Source of the DNA: Bacteroidales bacterium
GTDB lineage: Bacteria > Bacteroidota > Bacteroidia > Bacteroidales > WCHB1-69
Reading direction: 5' to 3'
NCBI GenBank assembly: GCA_017964255.1
Contig: JAGCSI010000058.1
Span: forward strand, 1-43,209
Length of the DNA stretch: 43,209 nucleotides
Shown here: positions 7,495-16,242 of the stretch, piece after piece
How the letters are laid out: each line of letters begins with the position of its first letter
How positions within the stretch are numbered: the stretch's first letter is position 1
Notes under the pieces: model-generated
The model's database searches: none
The model's input: the letters and a program-made list of their open reading frames with translations, nothing else
Told to the model about the DNA's origin: nothing
Program-made: the position numbers and the translations under genes

Positions 7495-8145
7495 ATGCTG
7501 AAAACACATCGTACATCAATCATTATTATCATATTCTGTCTGTTGTCGGGTATCTGTTACGCGCAAAACAGTAAGGAAACCGCGGTTACTGGCAGTCAGC
7601 TCGATGCACTGACCAAAGCCGTGTCCACGGCCCATCAGCAACTGAAAACCCTCAATGCCAGTTTCACCCAGGAAAAAAGTTCAGCGCTTTTTGCGGACAA
7701 AGCCGTTCAAAAAGGAAAATTCAGCTATCAGGCGCCCTCCAAATTACGCTGGGAATACACTGCACCCAAAGCGATGATTCTGCTTTTCGACGACCGCAAA
7801 GTCAGCGTGGTGACCGACAAAGGTGTGATGAACAACCCCAACAAAATGCTCAACGAACTGGGAGCCATGATTATCAACACCATTAACGGCAGTAACCTTT
7901 GCGACAATAAGAAGTTCGATATCAAATTCTTCAAAAACAGTCAGGATGGAAACTACACGGCCAAATTAAAGCCCCTGGACAAGAAAATCCAGGCCAACTA
8001 TAGCGATATACAAGTGGTGCTGAACGGCAAAAGCTATTTGGCCGAGAAAGTCATTCTGACCGAAATTTCCGGTGACATCACTACAATAACCTTTTCCAAC
8101 CTGAAAACCAATGTCACCCTACCCGATGGAACCTTCAAAAAATAA
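7495..8145 (+). CDS. LolA-like periplasmic lipoprotein/lipid carrier
   Basis: The 216-residue protein has a signal peptide (MLKTHRTSIIIIIFCLLSG, likely cut after CYA), then a LolA-type fold: ASFTQEKSSALFADKAVQKG followed by LRWEYTAPKAMILLFDDRKV. LolA carries lipoproteins from the inner to the outer membrane; LolA-like proteins in polyene clusters are thought to carry the lipid product. The start at 7495 is chosen because it begins the signal peptide; an upstream in-frame ATG at 7408 would add a hydrophilic segment and lies in the repeat-rich leader. Three bases separate its stop from the next gene. Confidence 0.82.
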   Translation: MLKTHRTSIIIIIFCLLSGICYAQNSKETAVTGSQLDALTKAVSTAHQQLKTLNASFTQEKSSALFADKAVQKGKFSYQAPSKLRWEYTAPKAMILLFDDRKVSVVTDKGVMNNPNKMLNELGAMIINTINGSNLCDNKKFDIKFFKNSQDGNYTAKLKPLDKKIQANYSDIQVVLNGKSYLAEKVILTEISGDITTITFSNLKTNVTLPDGTFKK

Positions 8146-8148
8146 CCT

Positions 8149-8514
8149 ATGCTGCTTCTGGATTTTTTCAAAATAATCAATGCTGATATTGCTGACAACA
8201 CAGCTCTTGTGGAGGTGGAGTTGAATCCTCAACATACCATTTTCCAAGGCCATTTCCCGGGATATCCCATTACCCCCGGAGTTTGTGTGACCCAAATAGC
8301 AGTGGACCTTTTCTCCCATATTCAACAGCGGGAATTTGGCATGACCAAAGCCAAAAGTATCAAATTCATCCATATTATCAAACCCGAGGAAAACCCGCGA
8401 GTGCATTATCAACTGAACTGGGAGCAAGTAGACGGACAACAATACCAGCTGAAAGTTGTAGCCTACCACAATGACACCACCTTCGCCAAAATCAACATCA
8501 CAATTAACAGTTGA
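8149..8514 (+). CDS. Second hotdog dehydratase-like protein, catalytic Glu replaced by Gln
   Basis: The 121-residue protein has a clear FabZ/FabA motif GHFPGYPITPGV with His35. In FabZ a catalytic Glu lies 14 residues after this His; here that place is Gln49 (CVTQIAVDL). The first hotdog protein (2084) has the opposite pattern: weak HFP motif but Glu present. In characterised aryl polyene systems two dehydratase proteins work as a pair, so a heterodimer of these two is a reasonable inference. It could instead be a thioesterase or a non-catalytic partner. The gene lies three bases after the LolA-like gene and its last codons and stop lie in a TTAACAG/TTGACAA array. Confidence 0.78.
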   Translation: MLLLDFFKIINADIADNTALVEVELNPQHTIFQGHFPGYPITPGVCVTQIAVDLFSHIQQREFGMTKAKSIKFIHIIKPEENPRVHYQLNWEQVDGQQYQLKVVAYHNDTTFAKINITINS

Positions 8515-8636
8515 CAATTGACAATTAACAATTAACAATTAAGAATTAAGAACTAACCACTAAACACTAACCTTCTAACCTTCTAACCTTTCTAACCATT
8601 AAACATTAAACACTAATCCCTAAAACCTAATCCCTC
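8504..8636. repeat. 7-bp array TTGACAA to TTAAGAA, then ACTAAAC and CTTCTAAC words
   Basis: The array reads TTGACAA, TTGACAA, TTAACAA, TTAACAA, TTAAGAA, TTAAGAA, followed by ACTAACC/ACTAAAC words, 8-bp CTTCTAAC words, and CCTAAAA/CCTAATC words up to the next start codon. It begins within the last codons of the hotdog gene. Confidence 0.88.
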
Positions 8637-8639
8637 ACA

Positions 8640-9428
8640 ATGAACCCAGAGACTACGAAGTTGAAATTTACGCAGAACGCTGTATGTGTTGTTATACCAA
8701 CGTATAACAATAGCAGTACAGTGGCTGATGTGGTTCGGAATGCGATGGAATACTGTGAGGATATTATTGTGGTGAATGACGGTTCTACCGACAATTCACT
8801 TGTCGAAACAAACGGACTTAAATCCATACAAAATAACATTACGATCATCACCCATCCTGTCAACATGGGCAAAGGCAAGGCATTGACCACCGGGTTTCAA
8901 GCGGCTATGGAACGAGGCTTTCGCTATGCCATCACAATGGATGCTGACGGACAGCATTATGCCTCTGACCTGCCTGCATTTGCCGAGGCACTGGCCACTC
9001 ATCCAGACACCCTCATTGTGGGCAGTCGCCAGTTCGGTTTGCCCAATATGCCGCAAAAGAGCAGCTTCGCCAACAAGTTCTCCAACTTCTGGTTCACTGT
9101 GCAAACAGGCAAGAAACTACCAGACACTCAAACAGGCTACCGGCTTTACCCCTTGAACAAGATGGGCAAGATGAAACTTTTGTCCAGTCGCTACGAAGCA
9201 GAACTAGCCTTGCTGGTCCGCTCCGCCTGGCGCGGCATCGACATTCTGCCAATTCCTATCAACGTGTACTATCCTCCAAAAGAAGAACGTGTCTCCCACT
9301 TCCGCCCTGGCATGGATTTCTTCCGTATCAGCGTCCTTAACACTTTCTTCACCTTCGCCGCCCTCCTCTACGGCTATCCCTCAATGCTTTATCACCTTAT
9401 CAAGAAAAAGTTGAAAACTGAAAACTGA
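8640..9428 (+). CDS. Family 2 glycosyltransferase
   Basis: The 262-residue protein has the GT-A fold signature of family 2: VCVVIPTYNN at the N-terminus, VVNDGSTDN at about 45-53 and the metal-binding DADGQH at 101-106. The C-terminal part ends with a hydrophobic stretch (about 228-255) that could touch the membrane. It probably transfers a sugar from a nucleotide-sugar or acts on a lipid acceptor, as in polyene clusters, where a glycosyltransferase modifies the product head group. The last residues, KLKTEN and the TGA stop, are encoded by an AAAACTG 7-bp array, so the C-terminus may have been set by the repeat. Confidence 0.85.
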   Translation: MNPETTKLKFTQNAVCVVIPTYNNSSTVADVVRNAMEYCEDIIVVNDGSTDNSLVETNGLKSIQNNITIITHPVNMGKGKALTTGFQAAMERGFRYAITMDADGQHYASDLPAFAEALATHPDTLIVGSRQFGLPNMPQKSSFANKFSNFWFTVQTGKKLPDTQTGYRLYPLNKMGKMKLLSSRYEAELALLVRSAWRGIDILPIPINVYYPPKEERVSHFRPGMDFFRISVLNTFFTFAALLYGYPSMLYHLIKKKLKTEN

Positions 9429-9526
9429 AAATTAATATATAAACACTAAACTCTAAACATTAAACATTTGAATTTTGAACTCTGAATTTTGAATTCTAAT
9501 CCCTGACCACTAATCCCTAAAACCTA
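9408..9526. repeat. 7-bp arrays AAAACTG, ACTAAAC, AATTTTG and CCTAATC
   Basis: This array joins the glycosyltransferase and exporter genes. Positions 9454-9495 match 22004-22045 with a single difference (9480 versus 22030), the longest near-identical repeat I found in the window. Confidence 0.85.
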
Positions 9527-9528
9527 TA

Positions 9529-12500
9529 ATGAAATCCTTTTTCCTCAACATCTACCGCTATTTCAACCGGCATCCAGTGGCCCTCTGGACACTATTGCTG
9601 TTGATTACAGCGTGTTGTATTTTCAGCGCATTGAGGATTAACTTCGTGGAGGATATCAGCGGTTTTCTGCCTCGAAACAAGGATAATGAGCGCATCAACT
9701 ATGCCTACGAGCATATCGGCACCGCCAACAAAATCATGGTCAACGTAAGCCAAACGGGCAAGACTGATGCGAAGAGGGACAATGAAGAAAACAGCGATAG
9801 CGAAGACATTGACTATGAACTGATTTGCGCTGCTGTTGACCGTTTTGCGGAAATATTTCAAGAGGCATCCGTAGAGACGTTTCATGAAACGTCTCTACAT
9901 TCTGAACACAATGCAACAGAGATAGAAAACGACGTTGATGCAAAGACGGAGTGCGGTGAAAATACAGAACCTCAAAACGTCCCGTCTCTGCTATACCAGG
10001 TAGACCAGGAAAAAATTGATGAAATCACCGCTTTTGTCATTGAAAACATGCCCTATTTTCTGACAGAAGAGGATTACGCTCGGATGGACACTATGCTGAC
10101 TTTCAATCACATCAACGAACAGTTAGCCAACGACAAGCTGTTGCTATCGTCACCAATGGCCACCTTACGTACCATTATCCAGAAAGACCCTCTGTTTTTC
10201 TCCGCCAATATTTTACAGTCCCTCAACAACTTCCGTCCCGATAACGGCTATCATGTGGAAGACGGATACATTTTCAACAAAGAAGGAAACGAAGCGATTA
10301 TCGTCATCACCTCGCCCTACCCTATAAGCGAAACCCGAAACAACGCCACATTGGTGAAGCTAATTAAACAAGCTGCCAAAGCCACCGAAGCTGAATTCCA
10401 GAACAACATCAGTATCAGCAGTTTCGGGGCGTCTGAAGTTTCCTTGACCAACTCACAGCAAATCAAAAAAGACAGTTTCCTGGCTATCAGTCTATCGCTG
10501 ATTTTCATTTTAGCCTTACTGATTTATTATTATCGCAACGCCCGCAGCATCCTGCTTATTTTCCTCTCCACCCTGGCTGGAGGACTGTTTGCCTTGGGCG
10601 TTATCGCCGTAGTGAAAAACCCCGTATCGCTCATTGCCATCGGGGTGGCCTCCATCATCATCGGCATTGCCATCAACTACCCCATCCATCTGCTTTCCCA
10701 TTTCAAGCGAACAGATGACAAAGAGCTGATTATCAAAGATATCGTTACGCCGTTGCTCACAGGAAACATCACCACAGTGGGTGCTTTCATCAGCCTTATG
10801 TTCATCAGTTCGGATGCCATGAAGGACCTGGGACTGTTTGCCGCCCTGTTGTTGGTGGGCACCATCCTCTTTGTCCTCATATTCCTGCCTCACCTGTTAG
10901 GCAAACACTATCCCGGTAAGGACCGACAATTGGCTTTCCGTTCCGTGGCAGAATTCCGACCCGAAAAACACGGGCTCATCATGCTGGCGGTCATTGTGCT
11001 GACTATCTTCTTCTACCATTTCAGCAAACGCACCTCCTTCGACACCAATATGCACCATATCAATTTTATGACGGAGGAGCAGCAGAAAGCTTTCCAACAA
11101 CTGACTGCGGAAAGTGACACCAACACCTGTACTTTGTATTGCATTGCGGAGGGTAGCACATTGGATGAGGCTTTGGAATACAATGAAAAAATTTGTGTAG
11201 AGGCCCACGGCAGCGCATCTATGCAACAGATTAACGGCATCGGTAATTTCATGCCATCCTGCGCAACTCAAGAGAAACGCCTCAAGCGTTGGAATCAGTT
11301 CTGGAAAGAAAGAAAAGATACATTCATTCAGAATTTAGACAAGGCCGCTGCGGAAAACGGTTTTTCTCCCATCGCTTTCCAACCGTGCAAAAACATCATT
11401 GAACAAGAATACGAAATTCAAGACAATCAATATTTTAGCATCATCAAAGAAGAATTGGCTTCCAATTATATCTCCGAAGAGGAAGGACATTGTCTGGTGT
11501 ATAATCTGCTCACAGTGGATAAAGGTGATGCCTCAGAAGTGGAAACGCAGTTCAACGGTATCGATGACCACATCTTCGCCTTCACCGACAGCTCCATCGC
11601 CTCGCGTTTGGTGAGCGCACTTTCCAAAGACTTTGATTATGTGCTCTATATCTGCGGATTCATCGTCTTTGTATTCTTACTGATCTCTTTCGGAAGAATA
11701 GAAATCTCTCTGATGGCCTTTACCCCCCTGGTCATCGCCTGGATATGGATTTTAGGCATCATGGGGCTGACAGGCATCCAGTTTAACATCGTAAACATCA
11801 TACTGGCCACCTTTATCTTCGGCATGGGCGACGATTACTCAATTTTTGTGACGGAAGGACTGAGTTACGAGTACCGCTATGGCCGCTCGATGCTGTCGCA
11901 GTTCAAAAACTCTATCATTCTCTCTTCCTCCATCATGTTCATCGGCATCGGCATGTTGATTTTCGCCAAACATCCGGCCATGAAATCTTTAGCGGAGGTT
12001 ACCATCATCGGTATGCTGTCCGTGGTGCTGATGGCCTACATCATCCCGCCATTTATCTTCAAGTGGCTGACCCGGAAAAAAGGCAAGGCTCGCAAACAAC
12101 CCATCACCATCGCGAACTTCTGCCGTACCATCTTCGCTTTCGGTTTCTTTATCTGCGGTACCATTTTCATGAGTCTGGCCGCCTTCTTCCTACTAACCAT
12201 TGGAGGAAAATCAGAAAAGCACAAACAGCAGTATCACAAACTGTTACAGAATATCATGAGATTCATTGCCTGGGGCATGCCGCAGGTCAGCTACCGAGTG
12301 GACAATCCGTATGGTGAGGATTTCTCAAAACCAGCGGTCATCATCTGCAACCACCAATCGCATTTCGACTTGGTCTATACGCTGATGCTTTCGCCGAAGA
12401 TTATCGCCCTCACCAACAAGTGGGTGTGGAATTTCCCACTATATCGTGGCATTGTTCGTGGGGCCGATTTCTTGCCTGTGACTGATGGCATTGAGCAGAA

Positions 12501-13263
12501 CATTCCGAAGCTGAAGGAGTTGACCGACAAGGGCTATTCCATTCTGGTCTTCCCAGAGGGCACCCGCTCTGCCGACTGCTCCATTCTGCGTTTCCATAAA
12601 GGAGCTTTCCATCTGGCAGAACAACTCGGACTTGACATTTTGCCGTTGATGTTGCACGGCGTGGGCCACTGCCTGCCCAAAGAAGAAACATTGTTGCGCA
12701 GAGGAAAAGTCTGTGTCAGCATTGAGCAGCGCATCAGCGCGGATAACCCTGAATTCCGAGTAGGCAAAGAGAGTTTGGAGACGACCCGCCTGGTACGGCA
12801 TTTCTACCAGAACCGTTATGCGGAAATCTGCCGCCAGGAAGAAGATTTGGAATACTACATGGACACGGTTCGACACAACTATATATATAAGGGGGCGGAA
12901 GTGGAAAAAGGATGCCGACAGCGGCTGAAAAACTGCCAGAAGCTGCATGATTTGATGCCAAAACTTGCCAATACCGGCAAAATGTTGATTAAAAACTGCG
13001 GTCAAGGCGAGTATGCCCTGCTATTGGCCTTGGTGAAAAAAGGCTGGCAAATTGACGCCTTCGATGAGGATCAAGACGAGATTGACACCGCCCGCAACTG
13101 CGTGGCCGTCCCCGCCAACCTGCACTATACTACTGAAGAAATTGAAGGAACTGATTATGATTATGTTATTGATATGAGACGTGAAGACGTAAAGACGTGG
13201 AGACGTGGAGACGTGGAGATGGAGAAGCAGAAAGACAGGGAATTCTGTCTTAACGAAACCTAA
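9529..13263 (+). CDS. MMPL-type exporter fused to acyltransferase, with methyltransferase-like C-terminus
   Basis: The 1244-residue product begins with a transmembrane helix (about 15-35), a large periplasmic region, a first membrane block from about 315 to 455 with GIAINYPIHLLSHFKR, a second periplasmic region, and a second membrane block from about 704 to 865 with GMGDDYSIF at 765-773. This is the RND/MMPL layout of lipid exporters. Residues about 925-1100 are an LPLAT acyltransferase with NHQSHFD (His942, Asp947) and FPEGTRS (1008-1014). Residues about 1145-1215 resemble a truncated SAM-methyltransferase Rossmann fold (MLIKNCGQGEYALLLALVKK). The tail is built from 8-bp AGACGTGG words. A 28-bp palindrome at 9871-9898 is translated within the first periplasmic region. 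The protein probably acylates and exports the polyene lipid. Confidence 0.83.
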   Translation: MKSFFLNIYRYFNRHPVALWTLLLLITACCIFSALRINFVEDISGFLPRNKDNERINYAYEHIGTANKIMVNVSQTGKTDAKRDNEENSDSEDIDYELICAAVDRFAEIFQEASVETFHETSLHSEHNATEIENDVDAKTECGENTEPQNVPSLLYQVDQEKIDEITAFVIENMPYFLTEEDYARMDTMLTFNHINEQLANDKLLLSSPMATLRTIIQKDPLFFSANILQSLNNFRPDNGYHVEDGYIFNKEGNEAIIVITSPYPISETRNNATLVKLIKQAAKATEAEFQNNISISSFGASEVSLTNSQQIKKDSFLAISLSLIFILALLIYYYRNARSILLIFLSTLAGGLFALGVIAVVKNPVSLIAIGVASIIIGIAINYPIHLLSHFKRTDDKELIIKDIVTPLLTGNITTVGAFISLMFISSDAMKDLGLFAALLLVGTILFVLIFLPHLLGKHYPGKDRQLAFRSVAEFRPEKHGLIMLAVIVLTIFFYHFSKRTSFDTNMHHINFMTEEQQKAFQQLTAESDTNTCTLYCIAEGSTLDEALEYNEKICVEAHGSASMQQINGIGNFMPSCATQEKRLKRWNQFWKERKDTFIQNLDKAAAENGFSPIAFQPCKNIIEQEYEIQDNQYFSIIKEELASNYISEEEGHCLVYNLLTVDKGDASEVETQFNGIDDHIFAFTDSSIASRLVSALSKDFDYVLYICGFIVFVFLLISFGRIEISLMAFTPLVIAWIWILGIMGLTGIQFNIVNIILATFIFGMGDDYSIFVTEGLSYEYRYGRSMLSQFKNSIILSSSIMFIGIGMLIFAKHPAMKSLAEVTIIGMLSVVLMAYIIPPFIFKWLTRKKGKARKQPITIANFCRTIFAFGFFICGTIFMSLAAFFLLTIGGKSEKHKQQYHKLLQNIMRFIAWGMPQVSYRVDNPYGEDFSKPAVIICNHQSHFDLVYTLMLSPKIIALTNKWVWNFPLYRGIVRGADFLPVTDGIEQNIPKLKELTDKGYSILVFPEGTRSADCSILRFHKGAFHLAEQLGLDILPLMLHGVGHCLPKEETLLRRGKVCVSIEQRISADNPEFRVGKESLETTRLVRHFYQNRYAEICRQEEDLEYYMDTVRHNYIYKGAEVEKGCRQRLKNCQKLHDLMPKLANTGKMLIKNCGQGEYALLLALVKKGWQIDAFDEDQDEIDTARNCVAVPANLHYTTEEIEGTDYDYVIDMRREDVKTWRRGDVEMEKQKDREFCLNET
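9871..9898. repeat. Perfect 28-bp palindrome inside the exporter gene
   Basis: The left arm GTAGAGACGTTTCA is the exact reverse complement of the right arm TGAAACGTCTCTAC. It encodes VETFHETSL of the first periplasmic region, in frame. A related element with the same GTAGRGACG start lies at 35846-35868. Both look like small REP-like palindromes. Confidence 0.85.
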
Positions 13264-13283
13264 CGTCTTAACGCCTTAACGAA
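13176..13283. repeat. 8-bp AGACGTGG array in coding end and CGTCTTAA array after it
   Basis: Positions 13177-13220 repeat AGACGTRR-type 8-bp words in the last codons of the exporter gene. From 13247 the complementary family (GTCTTAACG words) follows and supplies the stop codon TAA at 13261-13263. The two halves are in opposite orientation and could pair in the transcript. Confidence 0.75.
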
Positions 13284-13299
13284 AAAAAAAGAAAAAACA

Positions 13300-14769
13300 A
13301 TGAGCAACAACACCTACGACACCATCATCATCGGCACAGGCCTTGGAGGTCTGGTGTGCGGCTATATGCTGGCCAAAGGCGGTCGCAAGGTGCTGTTGCT
13401 GGAGAAAAACACCCAGATTGGCGGCTGTCTGCAGACCTTCCGCCGCTTCGGCGTGAAATACGACACGGGCATGCACTACATCGGGGCTCTGGACGAAGGA
13501 CAGATTATGTATCAGTTTTTCGATGAGCTGAACCTGCTGAAAGATGTGCGACTCAGTCGCTTGGATGAGACAGGTTTTGACTGTTATTCCATTGCCGGAC
13601 AGGAGTATAAATTTGCCTCCGGTTCGGAAAGATTTGTCGAGACGCTAAGCAAGCAGTTTCCAGAATGCAGGCGTGATCTGCAAAACTACGTCCACCGTAT
13701 CCAAGAAATAGCAGAAGCATCACCGCTGTACGACCTCAACAAGGCCGGAGACAGCAGCTATCTTGAGTCGCCCTATTTGCACAGCAGCGTAAACGAATTG
13801 CTGGCATCCATCAGCAATAACAAGCTATTGCAGAATGTTTTAGCCGGAAACCTGCCATTGTATGCCGGTGTGAAAGACAAAACGCCAGCCTACGTCTATG
13901 CTTTGATTAGCAACAGCTATCTTCAAAGTGCATGGCGCATTGTCGGAGGCAGTGACAGCATTGCCCAATCACTGGCCAACTCCATCCGCTCTTTCGGCGG
14001 AGAAATCCGAACCGGCAGTGAAGTGAGCAAAATACTGTGTGACAGCGAAAAAGCCACTTCGGTACAACTGACAGACGGAGAAATCATCGAGGCCAAGCAT
14101 TTTATCACCGATATTCATCCTCAGAGAGTTATCCAACTCATTGACAGCAAATTAATCCGACCTGTCTATCGGGAGCGAGTACAACAGATGGAGAACACCG
14201 TGGGCAACTTCACTCTCTATCTGAAATTCAAAGAAAACAGTGTACCTTACCTCAATTACAACTACTATTACTACGCAGGAGAGGATGTATGGACGTCTTA
14301 TCACAGCCAACAAGCTGAACCTCAAAGTTTTCTGTATATGCACCAATGTACGGAAGACGGACAACAATATGCCCAAAGTGCGGAAATCATGCTTCCCATG
14401 GATTATCAGGAAGTAGCAAAATGGGCGGGAACAACTACCGGACAAAGAGGTTCAGAGTACCAAGAATTTAAACAGAAAAAGGCGGAACAAGTCCTCAATA
14501 TTTTAGGGCAATTATTTCCAGGCATCAACAGTTGCATTGAAAACTATGAAAGCTCCACTCCCCTCACCTATCGAGACTACACCAGTACCACCAACGGGGC
14601 GACTTATGGCATCCTGCACGACAAGAATGCGATGGAACAGACACAGGTTTCACAGCGCACCAAGATTCCGAATTTAATCATGACAGGACAAAATATCCAT
14701 TGGCACGGAATGCTAGGGGTAATGGTAAGCGCAATGCTGGCAAGCAAGCAATTGACAATTGACAATTGA
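13300..14769 (+). CDS. Phytoene-desaturase-like FAD-dependent oxidoreductase
   Basis: The 489-residue protein starts with the dinucleotide-binding motif IIIGTGLGGLVCGYMLAKGG (about 9-28), then VLLLEKNTQIGGCLQTF, typical of the phytoene dehydrogenase / carotenoid isomerase family. The C-terminal FAD motif is also present (NLIMTGQNIHWHGMLGVM). In a polyene cluster such an enzyme may add or isomerise double bonds in the chain; the substrate cannot be read from sequence. The ATG follows a long A-rich leader. The last residues, QLTIDN, and the TGA stop fall in a TTGACAA 7-bp array, so the C-terminal end is repeat-derived. Confidence 0.85.
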   Translation: MSNNTYDTIIIGTGLGGLVCGYMLAKGGRKVLLLEKNTQIGGCLQTFRRFGVKYDTGMHYIGALDEGQIMYQFFDELNLLKDVRLSRLDETGFDCYSIAGQEYKFASGSERFVETLSKQFPECRRDLQNYVHRIQEIAEASPLYDLNKAGDSSYLESPYLHSSVNELLASISNNKLLQNVLAGNLPLYAGVKDKTPAYVYALISNSYLQSAWRIVGGSDSIAQSLANSIRSFGGEIRTGSEVSKILCDSEKATSVQLTDGEIIEAKHFITDIHPQRVIQLIDSKLIRPVYRERVQQMENTVGNFTLYLKFKENSVPYLNYNYYYYAGEDVWTSYHSQQAEPQSFLYMHQCTEDGQQYAQSAEIMLPMDYQEVAKWAGTTTGQRGSEYQEFKQKKAEQVLNILGQLFPGINSCIENYESSTPLTYRDYTSTTNGATYGILHDKNAMEQTQVSQRTKIPNLIMTGQNIHWHGMLGVMVSAMLASKQLTIDN

Positions 14770-14920
14770 TAATTGACAGTTGACAGTTAAAAGAATTCAA
14801 AATCCAAAATCCAAAGCTCACAGCTCATAGCTCACAACTAAAAAAACACTAAACCTTAAACTCTAAGCACTAAACTTCTCACCTTTCTAACCACTACAAC
14901 CTAAAACCTAAAACAATTAG
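14748..14920. repeat. 7-bp arrays TTGACAA, AATTCAA, AGCTCAC, ACTAAAC
   Basis: The array starts in the last codons of the oxidoreductase gene, passes through AATTCAAAATCC words and AGCTCAC/AGCTCAT words at 14793-14838 (the same pair as in the KS-CLF linker), and ends in ACTAAAC, CTTCTCAC and AAAACCT words. Confidence 0.85.
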
Positions 14921-14952
14921 CACAAAAAAATAGAAAACTAAACAATATATAT

Positions 14953-16242
14953 ATGAAACTGAAATTAATTTACCCCAAATGGAAAAAATTACCAGGGCAG
15001 ACCACTTTCAACCTGCCTCCCCATGGTCCCGTAGTATTCGCCGCTACCCTGCCCGAATATGTTGATGTTTCTTTCACCGACGAGAATGTCGAGGAAATAG
15101 ACTGGGACGAAGAATGCGATGTTGTAGCCATTTCAATGATGTTGACCACGCAGGTCAAGCGTGGCTGGGCCATCGCTGACAAATATCGTGCCAAAGGCAT
15201 CCCCGTGATGTTCGGTGGTATTTCCACAATGTTGCACGCAGAAGAGACCCTGCAACATGCCGACAGCATCTTTTTAGGAGAAGCCGAAGGCCGTCAGGAG
15301 CAGGTTTTCCAGGACCTTCAGAACGGGCAATTGAAAAAAGTCTATAACTACATGGGCAAGCAACCTCCTATCGAGCTGGTAGGTCCAGCCCGTCGCGACC
15401 TGTATAAACGCGAGTTATACAACCACAAGGGTGTGCAGATGGTGGACCTGTACCATGCCTCTCGCGGCTGCCGTTTCAGCTGCTATCCCTGTGCCGTCTC
15501 CTACCTTGGAGGCCGTTGCTTCCGTCCCCGCCCCATCGACAAAGCCATCGCAGACTTGGAGAGTATCGACAACAACCGTCTGTTCATCGTGGACAACTCC
15601 CTGGCCCAAAACAAACAATGGGAGATGGATCTGTTCCGTGAGATGATTCCGCTGAAGAAAAAATGGATCAGCCACACCATTGAGGATGACCCACAGGTAC
15701 TGGACTTGGCCGCCCAAGCTGGCGCATGGTACGTATATCAGGCCGTTTACGACACTTCCGATTACATCAAAGAGCGTGTGAAACGCTACCACGACTATGG
15801 CATTGGTGTGGAAGGAACCATCTTGTTTGGCTTGGACAACCAAACCGAAGACGACATCCTGCGTCTGATCGACTTCCTGCTGAAGATAGATCTCGACTTG
15901 GCAGAATTCACCATTCTGGCCCCGTTCCCACATACCAAAGCTTACGATGACCTCCTGCGACAGGGGCGTATCTTCGACAAGGATTGGGATCATTACAATG
16001 CCGGCCAGGTAGTGTATCAGCCCAAACACATGAGTCCTGAAAGACTGCAAGAACTATACGAATATGCCTGGAAGGCCTTCTATCAGGATGAAACCCAAGA
16101 AGAAAAAATGTTCAAACTTTTCACCAATGTGATGCTGCGCGAGATGGAAGACGGCACTTACCGTCCAAGAAACCGCAAACTCGCCAACAAAACCTTTGGA
16201 CAAGATGTGGATAGAAGCAAAAGCCACTTTAATGCATTTTAA
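14953..16242 (+). CDS. Cobalamin-binding-type radical SAM enzyme
   Basis: The 429-residue protein has an N-terminal Rossmann-like segment resembling a B12-binding domain (about 1-135: DVVAISMMLTTQ, VMFGGISTMLHAEET, DSIFLGEAEG) and a radical SAM core with the CX3CX2C motif RGCRFSCYPC (Cys173, Cys177, Cys180). A [4Fe-4S] cluster there would cleave S-adenosylmethionine. No DXHXXG motif is seen, which is common in this class. It probably methylates or rearranges a carbon on the polyene or its aromatic end group, but the substrate is not readable. The gene lies between two repeat arrays and is followed by an unknown small protein. Confidence 0.87.
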   Translation: MKLKLIYPKWKKLPGQTTFNLPPHGPVVFAATLPEYVDVSFTDENVEEIDWDEECDVVAISMMLTTQVKRGWAIADKYRAKGIPVMFGGISTMLHAEETLQHADSIFLGEAEGRQEQVFQDLQNGQLKKVYNYMGKQPPIELVGPARRDLYKRELYNHKGVQMVDLYHASRGCRFSCYPCAVSYLGGRCFRPRPIDKAIADLESIDNNRLFIVDNSLAQNKQWEMDLFREMIPLKKKWISHTIEDDPQVLDLAAQAGAWYVYQAVYDTSDYIKERVKRYHDYGIGVEGTILFGLDNQTEDDILRLIDFLLKIDLDLAEFTILAPFPHTKAYDDLLRQGRIFDKDWDHYNAGQVVYQPKHMSPERLQELYEYAWKAFYQDETQEEKMFKLFTNVMLREMEDGTYRPRNRKLANKTFGQDVDRSKSHFNAF

